NCBI GenBank assembly: GCA_964465145.1
Contig: CAYXJR010000067.1
Span: 1 to 24,148 of the forward strand
Reading direction: 5' to 3'
Length of the DNA: 24,148 bases
Source of the DNA: JAUVKA01 sp964465145
GTDB taxonomy: Bacteria > Bacteroidota > Bacteroidia > Bacteroidales > UBA12481
Shown here: one piece after another, positions 8,564 through 16,530 of the stretch
How the letters are laid out: every line of letters starts with the position of its first letter
How positions within the stretch are numbered: the first letter of the stretch is position 1
Made by a program: the position numbers and the translations under genes
Notes under the pieces: model-generated
What the model saw: only the letters and a program-made list of their open reading frames with translations
What the model was told of the DNA's origin: nothing
Database searches by the model: none

Positions 8564-9808
8564 ATGAATAAAAAACCTGTAGCGGTTGTCTTGGGTGGAA
8601 CAAATCCCCACGTTGCCTTGATCGAGAATTTAAAAACACGCGGGTATTCTACTGTTTTAGTTGATTATTACGCGAATCCCCCAGCTGCGAGAGTGGCTGA
8701 CAAGCACATCAGAGAGAGTACTCTCGATTTGGAGAAGGTTCTTGCGGTCGCTAAGCAAACTGATGCAATTTTGGTTATAAGTACTTGTGTTGATCAGGCA
8801 AATGTCACAGCTTGCTATGTGGCGGAAAAGTTGGGGTTGCCAGCTCCCTACAGCTATAAGACGGCATTGAATGTTACTGATAAAAGAATAATGAAAAATA
8901 TGATGTTGGAGGGCGGTGTTCCGACATCAAGATATATTGTGGTTGATAAAACAGGAGATTCGCAGGTCGCTTCTTTAACGTTCCCGGTTGTTGTGAAACC
9001 TTCCGATAGCAATGGTTCAAAAGGCGTAAAGAAAACGTATAACCTTTCCGAGTTGGATAAGGGATTGTGCGCAGCCTTTGACATCAGTCGCGCTGGAACT
9101 GCCATAGTAGAGGAATTTTGCGAAGGGAAGGAGATAAGTGTTGACTGCTTTGTCCAGAATCAGAAGGCACACGTAATCATGTTGCGGCAAAAGTACAACA
9201 TGATATATAACGAAGATTCCGTCATAGCGTGTTATGCATCAATTGCGCCGGCAAAAGTCAGCTCAGAAACTACTCGTGCCATTCAGAAAATTGCAGGTGA
9301 TATTTCCCGGATCTTTGGTCTGGATAACACGTCTTTGCTTATTCAGTTAATGGTGGACGGTGACAAAATAAAAGTAATTGAATTCGCCCCAAGGGTGGGG
9401 GGCGGATTGAGTTACAGAACGGTCAAGCTGAATACAGGATTCGATATTCTTGACGCGACCATTAACTCATATTTGGGAGTCCCTTCCATTCTCGAATACA
9501 GCATGCCGGAGATCTATTACTCGGCGAACAATGTTTATGCTTTTACTGGGGTGTTCGGTTCTGCAGAGAACTATCAGCAATTAATTAAAGATGGAGTGAT
9601 CGAGGAATATTATCCTCATAAAACACGAGGCATGGAGATTGGTTCCGATATGGCCAGCCGCGACCGTGTTTGCTCGTTCGTTGCGCAAGATCGCGATGAG
9701 AAAGCTTTACTTTCGAAAATCAAGAAAACAATAGACACCTTGGATATATACGATCTAGATGGTCGATCCATTATTAAAAGGGATATCTACGTCAAGGAAT
9801 TGATTTGA
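8564..9808 (+). CDS. ATP-grasp carboxylate-amine (or thiol) ligase
   Basis: This 414-residue protein has the ATP-grasp layout: an N-terminal Rossmann-like pre-grasp domain starting VAVVLGGTNPHVALIENL, an ATP-binding lysine in FPVVVKPSDSNGSKGV (~144-159), a second adenine-site segment AIVEEFCEGKEISVD (~182-196), and the magnesium-binding VIEFAPRVGGGLS (~270-282). Such enzymes activate a carboxylate as an acyl phosphate and join it to an amine or other nucleophile. It starts 27 bp after the dehydrogenase gene and is the last gene before the large gap at 9809-10315, so it probably closes the acid-pathway operon. In this locus it is the natural candidate for attaching the finished acid to an amino group, for example on an amino sugar or an amino acid. 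That coupling is inference. Confidence 0.85.
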   Translation: MNKKPVAVVLGGTNPHVALIENLKTRGYSTVLVDYYANPPAARVADKHIRESTLDLEKVLAVAKQTDAILVISTCVDQANVTACYVAEKLGLPAPYSYKTALNVTDKRIMKNMMLEGGVPTSRYIVVDKTGDSQVASLTFPVVVKPSDSNGSKGVKKTYNLSELDKGLCAAFDISRAGTAIVEEFCEGKEISVDCFVQNQKAHVIMLRQKYNMIYNEDSVIACYASIAPAKVSSETTRAIQKIAGDISRIFGLDNTSLLIQLMVDGDKIKVIEFAPRVGGGLSYRTVKLNTGFDILDATINSYLGVPSILEYSMPEIYYSANNVYAFTGVFGSAENYQQLIKDGVIEEYYPHKTRGMEIGSDMASRDRVCSFVAQDRDEKALLSKIKKTIDTLDIYDLDGRSIIKRDIYVKELI

Positions 9809-9892
9809 CGTTAGGCGTATGGGGCACCTCTAATAAGGATTTTGCAAGGAATCTGAACAATGTGTTTGTCATTTCATAATTGATTGAACTAA

Positions 9893-9945
9893 TTGAATTG
9901 TCGCGTTTGTTATCCTATCATTCGCAAGCGACGCAATTTTGATAT
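9893..9945 (+). terminator. Terminator-like imperfect hairpin after the ATP-grasp gene
   Basis: Two arms around AATTG-TCGCG and GCGAC-GCAATT can pair imperfectly, followed by TTTTGATATTTG. The position, 85-137 bp after the last gene of the acid module and before the next gene block, suits a transcription end. The stem has bulges and the T tract is short, so this is only a moderate call. Confidence 0.35.
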
Positions 9946-9955
9946 TTGTTTATAA

Positions 9956-10218
9956 ATTAGGCTCTTCTAGATATTAGTTAGTTGTTTAAAAGAAGTATTC
10001 TGTTTATGTTGTTGGAATGCAAGGATATAAAGCAAAACATCTGTTATTTGTATATTGTTCTAAATGCCTTTCTTTTGCCGACCGGAGTTATCCATGGCAT
10101 GAGACACGACGAGAATGGGCACCAGCCCAATGCTCGTCGGAGTCGTGGCTCAACTCATTCTTTCTGCATTCAATAACATGCCTTAGGACCAACTAACTTT
10201 TTGCTAGAAGCGCCTGAT
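9956..10218. mobile_element. Small element with terminal inverted repeats (MITE-like or IS remnant)
   Basis: The left end 9956-9984 and right end 10190-10218 are inverted copies, matching at about 23 of 29 positions: an outer GGCTCTTCTAG-type block and an inner AGTTAGTTG block flank a diverged centre. The right end also matches 32-60 almost perfectly. Between the ends lies a GC-rich palindrome at 10100-10152 and no credible gene. A target-site duplication is not evident by eye. Size (about 260 bp), terminal inverted repeats and lack of coding capacity fit a MITE or internally deleted insertion sequence. The rest of the gap 9809-10315 holds only a terminator-like hairpin and a possible promoter. 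Confidence 0.55.
10100..10152. repeat. Strong imperfect palindrome inside the 9956-10218 element
   Basis: The outer arms TGAGACACGAC (10100-10110) and GTCGTGGCTCA (10142-10152) pair at 10 of 11 positions. Inside, GAG-AATGGGC and GCCCAATG-CTC pair around an ACCA loop (10121-10124), with GTCGGA left as a bulge on one side. Further out, GGCATG (10096-10101) and CATGCC (10177-10182) are also complementary. No T tract follows, so it is not a typical terminator. It may be a structured DNA or RNA component of the element. Confidence 0.6.
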
Positions 10219-10250
10219 TTTGAAACCGCCGCGAAAGTTTCCGTTACCGC

Positions 10251-10289
10251 TTTACCAATTCATTTTTAGAACGAGATAATATCTATAAT
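10251..10289 (+). promoter_or_regulatory. Possible promoter of the CDP-dideoxyhexose operon
   Basis: TATAAT occurs at 10284-10289 and GATAAT at 10275-10280, 25-40 bp before the cytidylyltransferase start. TTTACC at 10251-10256 is a weak -35 candidate, 18 bases before GATAAT. The spot directly follows the repeat element, so a promoter here would serve the gene block 10316-15157. It was judged by eye against the sigma70 consensus only. Confidence 0.3.
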
Positions 10290-10315
10290 CTAACAGAATA
10301 AATTATGGTGAGTAT

Positions 10316-11119
10316 ATGAATGTTCCGGCAGCAATGATTTTGTGTGGAGGGCAGGGAACGCGCCTGCGGGATGTTACTGAAATTTTACCAAAACCTATGG
10401 TGCCGATAGGAAATTATCCTATTATATGGCATATTATGAAGACCTATGCGGGTTTTGGGGTAAACCGATTTATCCTTTGTCTTGGATACAAGCGTGAAAT
10501 TTTTATCGATTATTTTATGAATTATCACGCTCATGCTACGGATGTAACCATTAAATTGGGCCGGGTGCCGGACATCACTTATCATGGGGTACATGGGGAA
10601 GAGGATTGGGTGATTACGTTAGCGGATACTGGCGAGGAGTGTATGACCGGGGCCCGAGTGTTTAGGGCGGCAAAATATTTAAACCCGCACGAGGATTCTT
10701 TTTTTCTCACTTATGGTGATGGTCTCACTAATGTAGATATGCTGTCTCTGCTGGCGGCTCATCACAATTCGAATCGCGAAATCACGGTTACTGCTGTGCA
10801 TCCATCTGGACGGTTTGGTGAAATGAAACTTGGAGCGGATGGGATTGTTCGCGGATTTCATGAAAAACCTCAAACCGAATCCGGTTTCATCAACGGTGGT
10901 TATATGGTGATTCGCCGGAGTTTCATTGAACGATACCTAACCGATGATCCAAGACTAATTCTTGAGCAAGAACCTATGCGCAATGCGGCGAAAGATGGGC
11001 AGATGAATTCTTTTGAACACCATGGATTCTGGCAGTGCATGGATACGTCTCGCGAGCATAAATTACTGAATGATCTTTGGGCTTCAGGTAAGGCCCCTTG
11101 GGCGGAGGCATGGTCATAA
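10316..11119 (+). CDS. rfbF: Glucose-1-phosphate cytidylyltransferase
   Basis: This 267-residue enzyme should make CDP-glucose from CTP and glucose 1-phosphate, the entry step to CDP-3,6-dideoxyhexoses. It shows the nucleotidyltransferase signature LCGGQGTRL (residues 9-17) with the catalytic Arg, EILPKPMVPIG (~22-32) with the substrate Lys, a YGDGLTNVD metal-site segment near 131-139, and a C-terminal HHGFWQCMDTSREHKLLN block typical of RfbF/AscA rather than RmlA. Length agrees with known members (about 257). Start at ATG 10316, with GGTGAG just upstream; the ATG at 10305 is out of frame. It overlaps the next gene by one base (TAATG) and heads a compact operon. Confidence 0.95.
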   Translation: MNVPAAMILCGGQGTRLRDVTEILPKPMVPIGNYPIIWHIMKTYAGFGVNRFILCLGYKREIFIDYFMNYHAHATDVTIKLGRVPDITYHGVHGEEDWVITLADTGEECMTGARVFRAAKYLNPHEDSFFLTYGDGLTNVDMLSLLAAHHNSNREITVTAVHPSGRFGEMKLGADGIVRGFHEKPQTESGFINGGYMVIRRSFIERYLTDDPRLILEQEPMRNAAKDGQMNSFEHHGFWQCMDTSREHKLLNDLWASGKAPWAEAWS

Positions 11120-12204
11120 TGTTCAATTCAATTTATAACGGTAGAAAAGTGCTTGTTACGGGACACACTGGCTTTAAGGGAAGTTGGTTGGTTTATTGGC
11201 TTAAAGCGTTAGGCGCTGAGGTGTGTGGGGTTTCATTGCCCGTCCCCACTGCCCCTGCGCATTGGGCTTTGCTGCAACTTGAAATGCGATCAGAAATCGC
11301 AGACATCCGTGATTTGGAGATGCTGAAAAAGATTTTTACTTCATTCCGTCCGGAAATTGTTTTTCATTTAGCGGCGCAACCTCTTGTGCGGTTTTCCTAC
11401 CGCGAGCCGGTTGAAACATTCGAAACCAATGTGATCGGCACGGTGCGAGTCCTGGATGCTTGTCGGACTTGCGATTCGGTTCGAGCCATTGTGAATGTAT
11501 CCAGTGATAAGTGTTATGAAAACCGCGAATGGGTCTGGGGCTATCGAGAAAACGATCCGATGGGTGGTTATGATCCGTACAGTGCTTCAAAAGGCTGTGC
11601 CGAACTGGTTGCCGGAGCCTACAGACAGTCTTATTTCAATCCAGAAACCTACGGAACAAAACATCAGGTTTTGCTGGCAAGCTGCCGAGTTGGAAATGTG
11701 GTCGGCGGCGGCGACTGGGCGGAAGATCGTCTGGTTCCTGATATGATGAGAGCGGCAAGTCGCGGCGAGACCGTTACCATTCGCAGTCCGCACGCCACTC
11801 GTCCATGGCAGCATGTGCTGGAACCGCTGAGCGGTTATCTGCAGGTCGGACAGAAACTGCTGGAAGGACAGGTTGCTTTTTCCGGTCCTTGGAATTTCGG
11901 GCCGGAGGATGAGGGTGCTATCTCTGTTGAAAAGGTGGTGCGTTGTATTCACGAATTCTGGCCGAAAGTTAACTGTCAGTTTGGCAGTGAGGGTGAGCCG
12001 CACGAAGCTGGCCTGCTGAAGCTGGACATTTCAAAAGCCAGGCAGTTTTTAAATTGGCATCCCGTTTGGTCGGCCAAGGAGTGTTTCGAGTACACGGCAA
12101 GCTGGTACAGGGGTTTTTATGAGCAGAACAGGATCAACACAGAATCTGACTTAAATCGGTATATTTTTGATGCGACACAAAAAGGTGTTGTTTGGCCTAA
12201 GTAG
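11119..12204 (+). CDS. rfbG: CDP-glucose 4,6-dehydratase
   Basis: This extended SDR (361 residues from the chosen start) should convert CDP-glucose to CDP-4-keto-6-deoxyglucose. It has the NAD-binding GHTGFKGSW motif (~15-23), the acid/base pair in VSSDKCYEN where dehydratases carry Asp-Lys instead of the usual Ser, and the YSASK catalytic Tyr/Lys motif. Its length is that of RfbG/AscB. The start is placed at ATG 11119, overlapping the rfbF stop as TAATG, because GGAGG at 11104-11108 stands ten bases upstream. An in-frame ATG at 11110 would be too close to that site, and a TTG at 11098 lacks support. It acts between the cytidylyltransferase and the RfbH dehydratase. Confidence 0.95.
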   Translation: MFNSIYNGRKVLVTGHTGFKGSWLVYWLKALGAEVCGVSLPVPTAPAHWALLQLEMRSEIADIRDLEMLKKIFTSFRPEIVFHLAAQPLVRFSYREPVETFETNVIGTVRVLDACRTCDSVRAIVNVSSDKCYENREWVWGYRENDPMGGYDPYSASKGCAELVAGAYRQSYFNPETYGTKHQVLLASCRVGNVVGGGDWAEDRLVPDMMRAASRGETVTIRSPHATRPWQHVLEPLSGYLQVGQKLLEGQVAFSGPWNFGPEDEGAISVEKVVRCIHEFWPKVNCQFGSEGEPHEAGLLKLDISKARQFLNWHPVWSAKECFEYTASWYRGFYEQNRINTESDLNRYIFDATQKGVVWPK

Positions 12205-12219
12205 CCTGGTGAGAAAAGT

Positions 12220-13542
12220 ATGAGTGACGCAAAACAATTGAAAAAACAGATTTTGAATGATGTGAAGAAGTATTATGAGCTGACGCATAAAGTGCGGCAG
12301 GATGCCGTGTTTGTTCCCGGAGAAAGCAGGGTCAATTATGCAGGCCGCGTTTTCGACGAACAGGAAATGATGAAGCTGGTTGATTCTTCGCTCGATTTTT
12401 TCTTGACAGCCAACCAATACGCTGAAGAATTCGAAGACCGTTTTGCAGAATATTTCGATTTGGAAAGTGCCATTCTGGTTAATTCAGGCTCCTCCGCTAA
12501 TCTGGTTGCGCTCTCCACGCTGACTTCTCCAAAGTTGGGAGCCCGACGCTTGGCGCCCGGTGACGAGGTGATTACCGTGGCGGCCGGATTTCCCGTTACG
12601 ATATCACCCATGGTTCAAAACGGTCTGATTCCTGTTTTCATTGATGTGGGGCTTGGCGACTATAACGCGCTCCCTGAAATGATTGAACGGGCCGTCAGTC
12701 CGAAAACCAAAGCCATTATGATGGCTCATACGCTGGGAAATCCATTTGATCTGCGGGCAGTGATGGCGACTGCAAAGAAACACAACCTTTGGGTGATCGA
12801 AGATAATTGCGACGCGGTGGGGTCCCGTTATAAAGGACAATTGACCGGAACCTTTGGCCATCTGGCCACGGTTTCTTTTTATCCGGCGCATCACATGACC
12901 ATGGGTGAGGGTGGGGCTGTGTTGACGAACGATCCGGATCTATCACGCATCGCCACCTCTTTCCGGGACTGGGGGCGTGACTGCTATTGTTCAGGCGGTG
13001 AAAACAACACCTGCGGAAAGCGGTTTACTCAGCAGTTCGGTGATCTCCCAGTCGGGTTTGATCATAAATATGTTTACTCACACATCGGCTACAACCTTAA
13101 GGTTACTGAAATGCAGGCGGCCATCGGGTGCGCGCAACTCGACAAGCTTGATGGATTCGTCGAAGCACGTAAACGCAACTGGGCGCGCCTTTACGAACTG
13201 CTAAAGCCCTTTGAGAAACAGCTACTTCTCCCTAAAGCGACTGAGCATTCAGCCCCTTCCTGGTTCGGGTTTGTTATTACCGTTAATGAAGATGTCGGAT
13301 TTTCGCGCAACGATCTGACGGCGTTTCTCGAAGAGGGGCACATTGAAACTCGCAATATGTTCGCCGGAAACCTGCTGAAGCAGCCCGCCTACATGAATAT
13401 TGAGCACCGTGTGGTCGGAGATTTGAAGAATACGGATACCGTAATGAACAATACCTTTTTTATCGGAGTTTATCCGGGTTTGAAGGAGGAACAGTTGCTG
13501 TATATTCGGGATCGGTTTGCTCAATTCATGGAGTCGCGCTGA
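12220..13542 (+). CDS. rfbH: CDP-4-dehydro-6-deoxyglucose 3-dehydratase (E1)
   Basis: This 440-residue, PMP- and [2Fe-2S]-dependent enzyme removes the C3 hydroxyl of CDP-4-keto-6-deoxyglucose. Two features separate it from ordinary DegT aminotransferases. The PLP lysine is replaced by histidine in SFYPAHHMTMGEGG (His224 by alignment offset with the Yersinia E1 His220). The four cluster cysteines are Cys197, Cys255, Cys257 and Cys265, with the C-X57-C-X1-C-X7-C spacing I recall for E1. Asp195, Cys197 and Asp198 sit in IEDNCDAVGS. Start at ATG 12220, with GGTGAG upstream and 15 bp after rfbG. It needs an electron-transfer partner, presumably the reductase encoded next, whose start overlaps this stop by one base. 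Confidence 0.96.
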   Translation: MSDAKQLKKQILNDVKKYYELTHKVRQDAVFVPGESRVNYAGRVFDEQEMMKLVDSSLDFFLTANQYAEEFEDRFAEYFDLESAILVNSGSSANLVALSTLTSPKLGARRLAPGDEVITVAAGFPVTISPMVQNGLIPVFIDVGLGDYNALPEMIERAVSPKTKAIMMAHTLGNPFDLRAVMATAKKHNLWVIEDNCDAVGSRYKGQLTGTFGHLATVSFYPAHHMTMGEGGAVLTNDPDLSRIATSFRDWGRDCYCSGGENNTCGKRFTQQFGDLPVGFDHKYVYSHIGYNLKVTEMQAAIGCAQLDKLDGFVEARKRNWARLYELLKPFEKQLLLPKATEHSAPSWFGFVITVNEDVGFSRNDLTAFLEEGHIETRNMFAGNLLKQPAYMNIEHRVVGDLKNTDTVMNNTFFIGVYPGLKEEQLLYIRDRFAQFMESR

Positions 13543-14276
13543 TGGCTTCGGTTAGAAAAATTCCATGTTCCGTCATAGCGGTGGTCGATCATGGAGAACA
13601 TGTGTATTCCGTGACACTGGCTCCTCAGGAGCAGCTACCCCGTTTTTCCGCCGGACAGTTTCTGCATTTGACTTTGGATGAATACGATCCCGCCTCCTTT
13701 TGGCCTGAATCCAGAGTGTTTTCTATCGCTAACTCTCCATCCCGAACCGATCCGCTCGAAATTCTGTATTCTGTGAAGGGGCGCTACACCTCGCGCATGG
13801 AGCGGGAGCTTAAATTGGGGGCCGAGGTCTGGGTAAAGCTCCCGTATGGAGAGTTTGTTTTGGATGACCTCGACAAGCCGCGGGTACTGTTCGCTGGTGG
13901 AACCGGTATTTCGGCGTTCACGTCCCTGTTGAATGCCATTTATAAGTCAGGTAGAAAAGCTCCCGTTAAACTGGTCTACGGCATTCGAAACGAGAAGCTT
14001 TTCTTTTACCGCGAAGCCGTTGAAGCGTTGGCCCGTGAACGATTGTGCGAACAGATTCATCTTTTTATAGAGAATGGGTCGTTGCCGCAGGAACAGACGT
14101 CCTTTAATGTGGCTTCGGGGCGGATCGATTTCGATGCCATCTGGTCTAATTTAGATTCTGCCGTCAACGCTGATTTTTATTTGGCTGGCCCGCCGGTTAT
14201 GCTGGATGTTTTAGCCGGAAAACTACAGACGCAAAACGTGCCGGCCGCACGGATTTATGTCGATAAGTGGGAGTAA
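13542..14276 (+). CDS. FAD/NAD(P)H reductase, E3-like but without a ferredoxin domain
   Basis: This 244-residue ferredoxin-NADP reductase-like flavoprotein probably feeds electrons to the RfbH cluster. The FAD site is RVFSIANSP (~58-66), followed by GRYTSRMERELKLG (~80-93), then the nucleotide-binding GGTGISAFTSLLNAIY (~119-134), YGIRNEKLFFY (~146-156) and a terminal YLAGPPVMLD (~221-230). Known E3 proteins (AscD, DdhD/RfbI) are about 330 residues with an N-terminal plant-type [2Fe-2S] domain. Here the protein begins directly at the FAD domain, and the preceding bases are rfbH coding sequence (TGATG overlap), so the domain is really absent. Electrons may pass directly to RfbH or through a separate ferredoxin. 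The partner role is inferred from position. Confidence 0.85.
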   Translation: MASVRKIPCSVIAVVDHGEHVYSVTLAPQEQLPRFSAGQFLHLTLDEYDPASFWPESRVFSIANSPSRTDPLEILYSVKGRYTSRMERELKLGAEVWVKLPYGEFVLDDLDKPRVLFAGGTGISAFTSLLNAIYKSGRKAPVKLVYGIRNEKLFFYREAVEALARERLCEQIHLFIENGSLPQEQTSFNVASGRIDFDAIWSNLDSAVNADFYLAGPPVMLDVLAGKLQTQNVPAARIYVDKWE

Positions 14277-14284
14277 AAAACCGC

Positions 14285-15157
14285 ATGAAAATAGCGATTA
14301 CAGGCTCTTCCGGGTTTGTCGGCAGGCAGGCCGCCCGAATACTGTCAGATGCCGGGCACGTTCTTTATCTTTATGACGTGCGGCACCACGACGACCCTGC
14401 TGGGAAATCGATTTTTCCAATTATTGGAAATCTTATAACGGGTGAAGGGTTGAGCTTGGTTCCGTGGAATGAGCTGGATATTGTTGTGCATCTTGCGGCC
14501 GCCGGAGTAAAAGCGTCACATAGACGCTGGGCAGAATGCTTGCAGGTTAATGTGACGGGGACACAGCAGCTTCTGGAACATCTGCGGTCGGTTGAGAATC
14601 CACCTCGGCTTGTTTACGCGCGGACATTTTATGAAAACCATCTTAATGTACCGGCATTATCTGAAAATCCATATGTGGCGACCAAAAGGACGGCCAGTGA
14701 TTTGATCAGGATCTATCAATGCATGACCGGCGCTCCAGTAACATCGGCAACACTCTATCAGGCATACGGGCCGGGCGATGATGTTGGCAATGTGCTGTCG
14801 TATATCGTCAATCAGTTGCGCCGGTCTCAGGCGGCCTTGCTCGGGAGTGGCAAGGGGCTCAGGGATTGGATCTATATTGATGATCTTGTGGCGGGACTGG
14901 TTTCTATTATTACCGCACCTGTCGGGGATTATGATTTGGGGTCGGGGAAATTATACTCGTTAAAAAGTGTGGCTTGGAAGATAGCTGACCTTATGGAGGC
15001 GGATCGTAGCCTGTTGGAATTTGGGAAGGAAAGGGATCGGGGCGATTCCGAAATCATAGATCAGGCTGAAAATTTTATTCCTGGATGGGAGCCATCTTGC
15101 TCACTTAATGAAGGGTTGGCAAAAATGATTGAAGCAATGAAGGATGACGCGGTATAA
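14285..15157 (+). CDS. NAD-dependent epimerase/dehydratase (SDR), probable CDP-3,6-dideoxyhexose synthase
   Basis: This 290-residue extended SDR has the NAD(P) motif ITGSSGFVG (~5-13), a VVHLAAAG strand (~62-69), and the catalytic YVATK motif (Tyr and Lys). The Ser/Thr that usually precedes the Tyr appears to be a Thr in YARTFYEN. Placed directly after rfbF, rfbG, rfbH and the reductase, it most likely performs the last 4-keto reduction to CDP-paratose or CDP-abequose (compare Salmonella RfbS and RfbJ), but the stereochemistry cannot be read from sequence. An epimerase role is an alternative. The start is ATG 14285, eight bases after the reductase stop, with GGGAG upstream; a GTG six codons earlier would overlap the upstream gene. 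Confidence 0.82.
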   Translation: MKIAITGSSGFVGRQAARILSDAGHVLYLYDVRHHDDPAGKSIFPIIGNLITGEGLSLVPWNELDIVVHLAAAGVKASHRRWAECLQVNVTGTQQLLEHLRSVENPPRLVYARTFYENHLNVPALSENPYVATKRTASDLIRIYQCMTGAPVTSATLYQAYGPGDDVGNVLSYIVNQLRRSQAALLGSGKGLRDWIYIDDLVAGLVSIITAPVGDYDLGSGKLYSLKSVAWKIADLMEADRSLLEFGKERDRGDSEIIDQAENFIPGWEPSCSLNEGLAKMIEAMKDDAV

Positions 15158-15304
15158 TAATAATTACCGCTGTGCTCTAATGCGCAGGTAAATTATATTA
15201 TCGAGTGGTAATTGTGGATGAGTGGCAATGGATGGTGGTTTTTTTTGGAACGCATAGCGTTGGTTTAAACTTATAGAGTAGATATGAATATTAGGAGAAT
15301 TTAA

Positions 15305-16333
15305 ATGGTTATGAAAATTAGTTTTTGTATTCCGACATACAATAGAGGGGATGTTCTTGAGGCGAATGTTAAACGTATTCTAGAGTGTCAGGGAAATAAT
15401 TTCGAAGTGGTTGTGGTGGATAATAATTCACCCGATGATACAAGGTCTCGAATGGAAAAGATTAATGACCCTCGATTATTTTATTATAAAAATAGCACCA
15501 ATCTGGGTGCGACATTAAATATGATAGAAACATATAAAAAAGCTCGAGGGGAATGGATATTTTCATTAAGCGACGAGGACTATCTGACGAATGACATGAT
15601 GAAGGCCATAATGAAATATCTTGAGTCGGATGAGGCAGAAAAGGTTTCCGTAATACTCGGTGGTCTTAGGAAAACATATAATGACCAACATATTATATAT
15701 AAAACAGCGCGTTATTTAAGGGGGGACCATGCGTTATGTAATGTGGGGTTTACGCATCTTTACATGTCGGGGCTTCTTATCAGAAAGGAGCATGTTGATT
15801 TTAATTATTTGAGTGAGTATTCGGTAGCATCGGATGGCATGTACCCTTATGTGAATTTGCTTAGCTTGGCTTGTCTGAAAGGCGACGCCGTCACACTAGA
15901 ATTAGAATTGTGTATCAATGGACCAAGGGCGAGCAATGTGTCGTTTTTAGAAAAACCGAATAATATAAGCTTTAAAGACCCTATAAATAGGGTGCGTCAA
16001 TTTGGGATATTTGCCTCCTTGGCGTTGAAAATCATCGAAATAAAAGGGAATAAAATTTCTAAGATTGGCGATATATACGAACATTTTTTGAAGCTGTCGA
16101 CTTATCACTGGGAAAATATATTACAAAGAGAGCCTGGGTATTATTTGTTGGAACATGGCTGTGAGTTTAACTTTGAAGATGCGCTAATATTTTTTCACTC
16201 AAATGCCGTTTTGTGGGCAAAGCGTGAGGCCGATGCCCTCAATATTTTAGATGACTTATTGGGGGTATTTATCGAGAAAAATAATTTTCTCCGAAAAAGA
16301 AGGGGAGAGTTTTTAAATGGGTATGCGTCCTAA
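15305..16333 (+). CDS. Glycosyltransferase family 2 (GT-A), possible dideoxyhexosyl transferase
   Basis: This 342-residue GT-A transferase opens with the family-2 signature ISFCIPTYNRGDVLEANV (residues 5-22), continues with VVVVDNNSPDDT (~38-49), and carries an acidic metal/nucleotide site in FSLSDEDYL (~90-98) in place of the classic DxD. Size and position recall the abequosyl transferases that follow rfbFGHJ in Salmonella O-antigen loci, so transfer of the CDP-3,6-dideoxyhexose is a reasonable guess but only that. The start at ATG 15305 is supported by AGGAG at 15293-15297. A gap of 147 bp precedes it, containing the small palindrome AACGC-ATA-GCGTT at about 15249-15261. Its base composition is more AT-rich than the operon upstream. 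Confidence 0.87.
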   Translation: MVMKISFCIPTYNRGDVLEANVKRILECQGNNFEVVVVDNNSPDDTRSRMEKINDPRLFYYKNSTNLGATLNMIETYKKARGEWIFSLSDEDYLTNDMMKAIMKYLESDEAEKVSVILGGLRKTYNDQHIIYKTARYLRGDHALCNVGFTHLYMSGLLIRKEHVDFNYLSEYSVASDGMYPYVNLLSLACLKGDAVTLELELCINGPRASNVSFLEKPNNISFKDPINRVRQFGIFASLALKIIEIKGNKISKIGDIYEHFLKLSTYHWENILQREPGYYLLEHGCEFNFEDALIFFHSNAVLWAKREADALNILDDLLGVFIEKNNFLRKRRGEFLNGYAS

Positions 16334-16530
16334 TGGCTCTGCTGGTTGAAAGTAAAATTAATATTTGGATGTTCTTTATAAAGATATTGCTCATTAATTG
16401 AGGCTCGGAGCGTTTTAAAACCAAGGGTTTGAATGAGTTTCATGATTTGCATTGTTTAAAAAGGGATTGCTCTACGCCTCCGCGGAAGCAAAGCTAAACG
16501 AAATGCGACTGAATTGATGTTAAGGGGATA

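Noticed and set aside
3954..9808. Phosphonate biosynthesis cluster
   Set aside because: Neither TIM-barrel protein shows the PEP mutase EDKxxxxxNS motif, and no phosphonopyruvate decarboxylase is present.
10100..10152. Integron attC site
   Set aside because: The palindrome is attC-like in shape, but the outer arms lack the RYYYAAC/GTTRRRY core pair in the right order, and no gene cassette or integrase is present.
9982..10176. A 64-codon open frame in the large intergenic gap
   Set aside because: It lies wholly inside the inverted-repeat element, spans the palindrome, has no ribosome site and no protein-like pattern.
11587..12003. Antisense frame of 138 codons under the CDP-glucose dehydratase gene
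   Set aside because: A shadow of a well-recognised gene in a GC-richer region.
15249..15261. Palindrome AACGC-ATA-GCGTT as terminator or operator
   Set aside because: A five-base stem with a three-base loop and no T tract is too weak to call as either.
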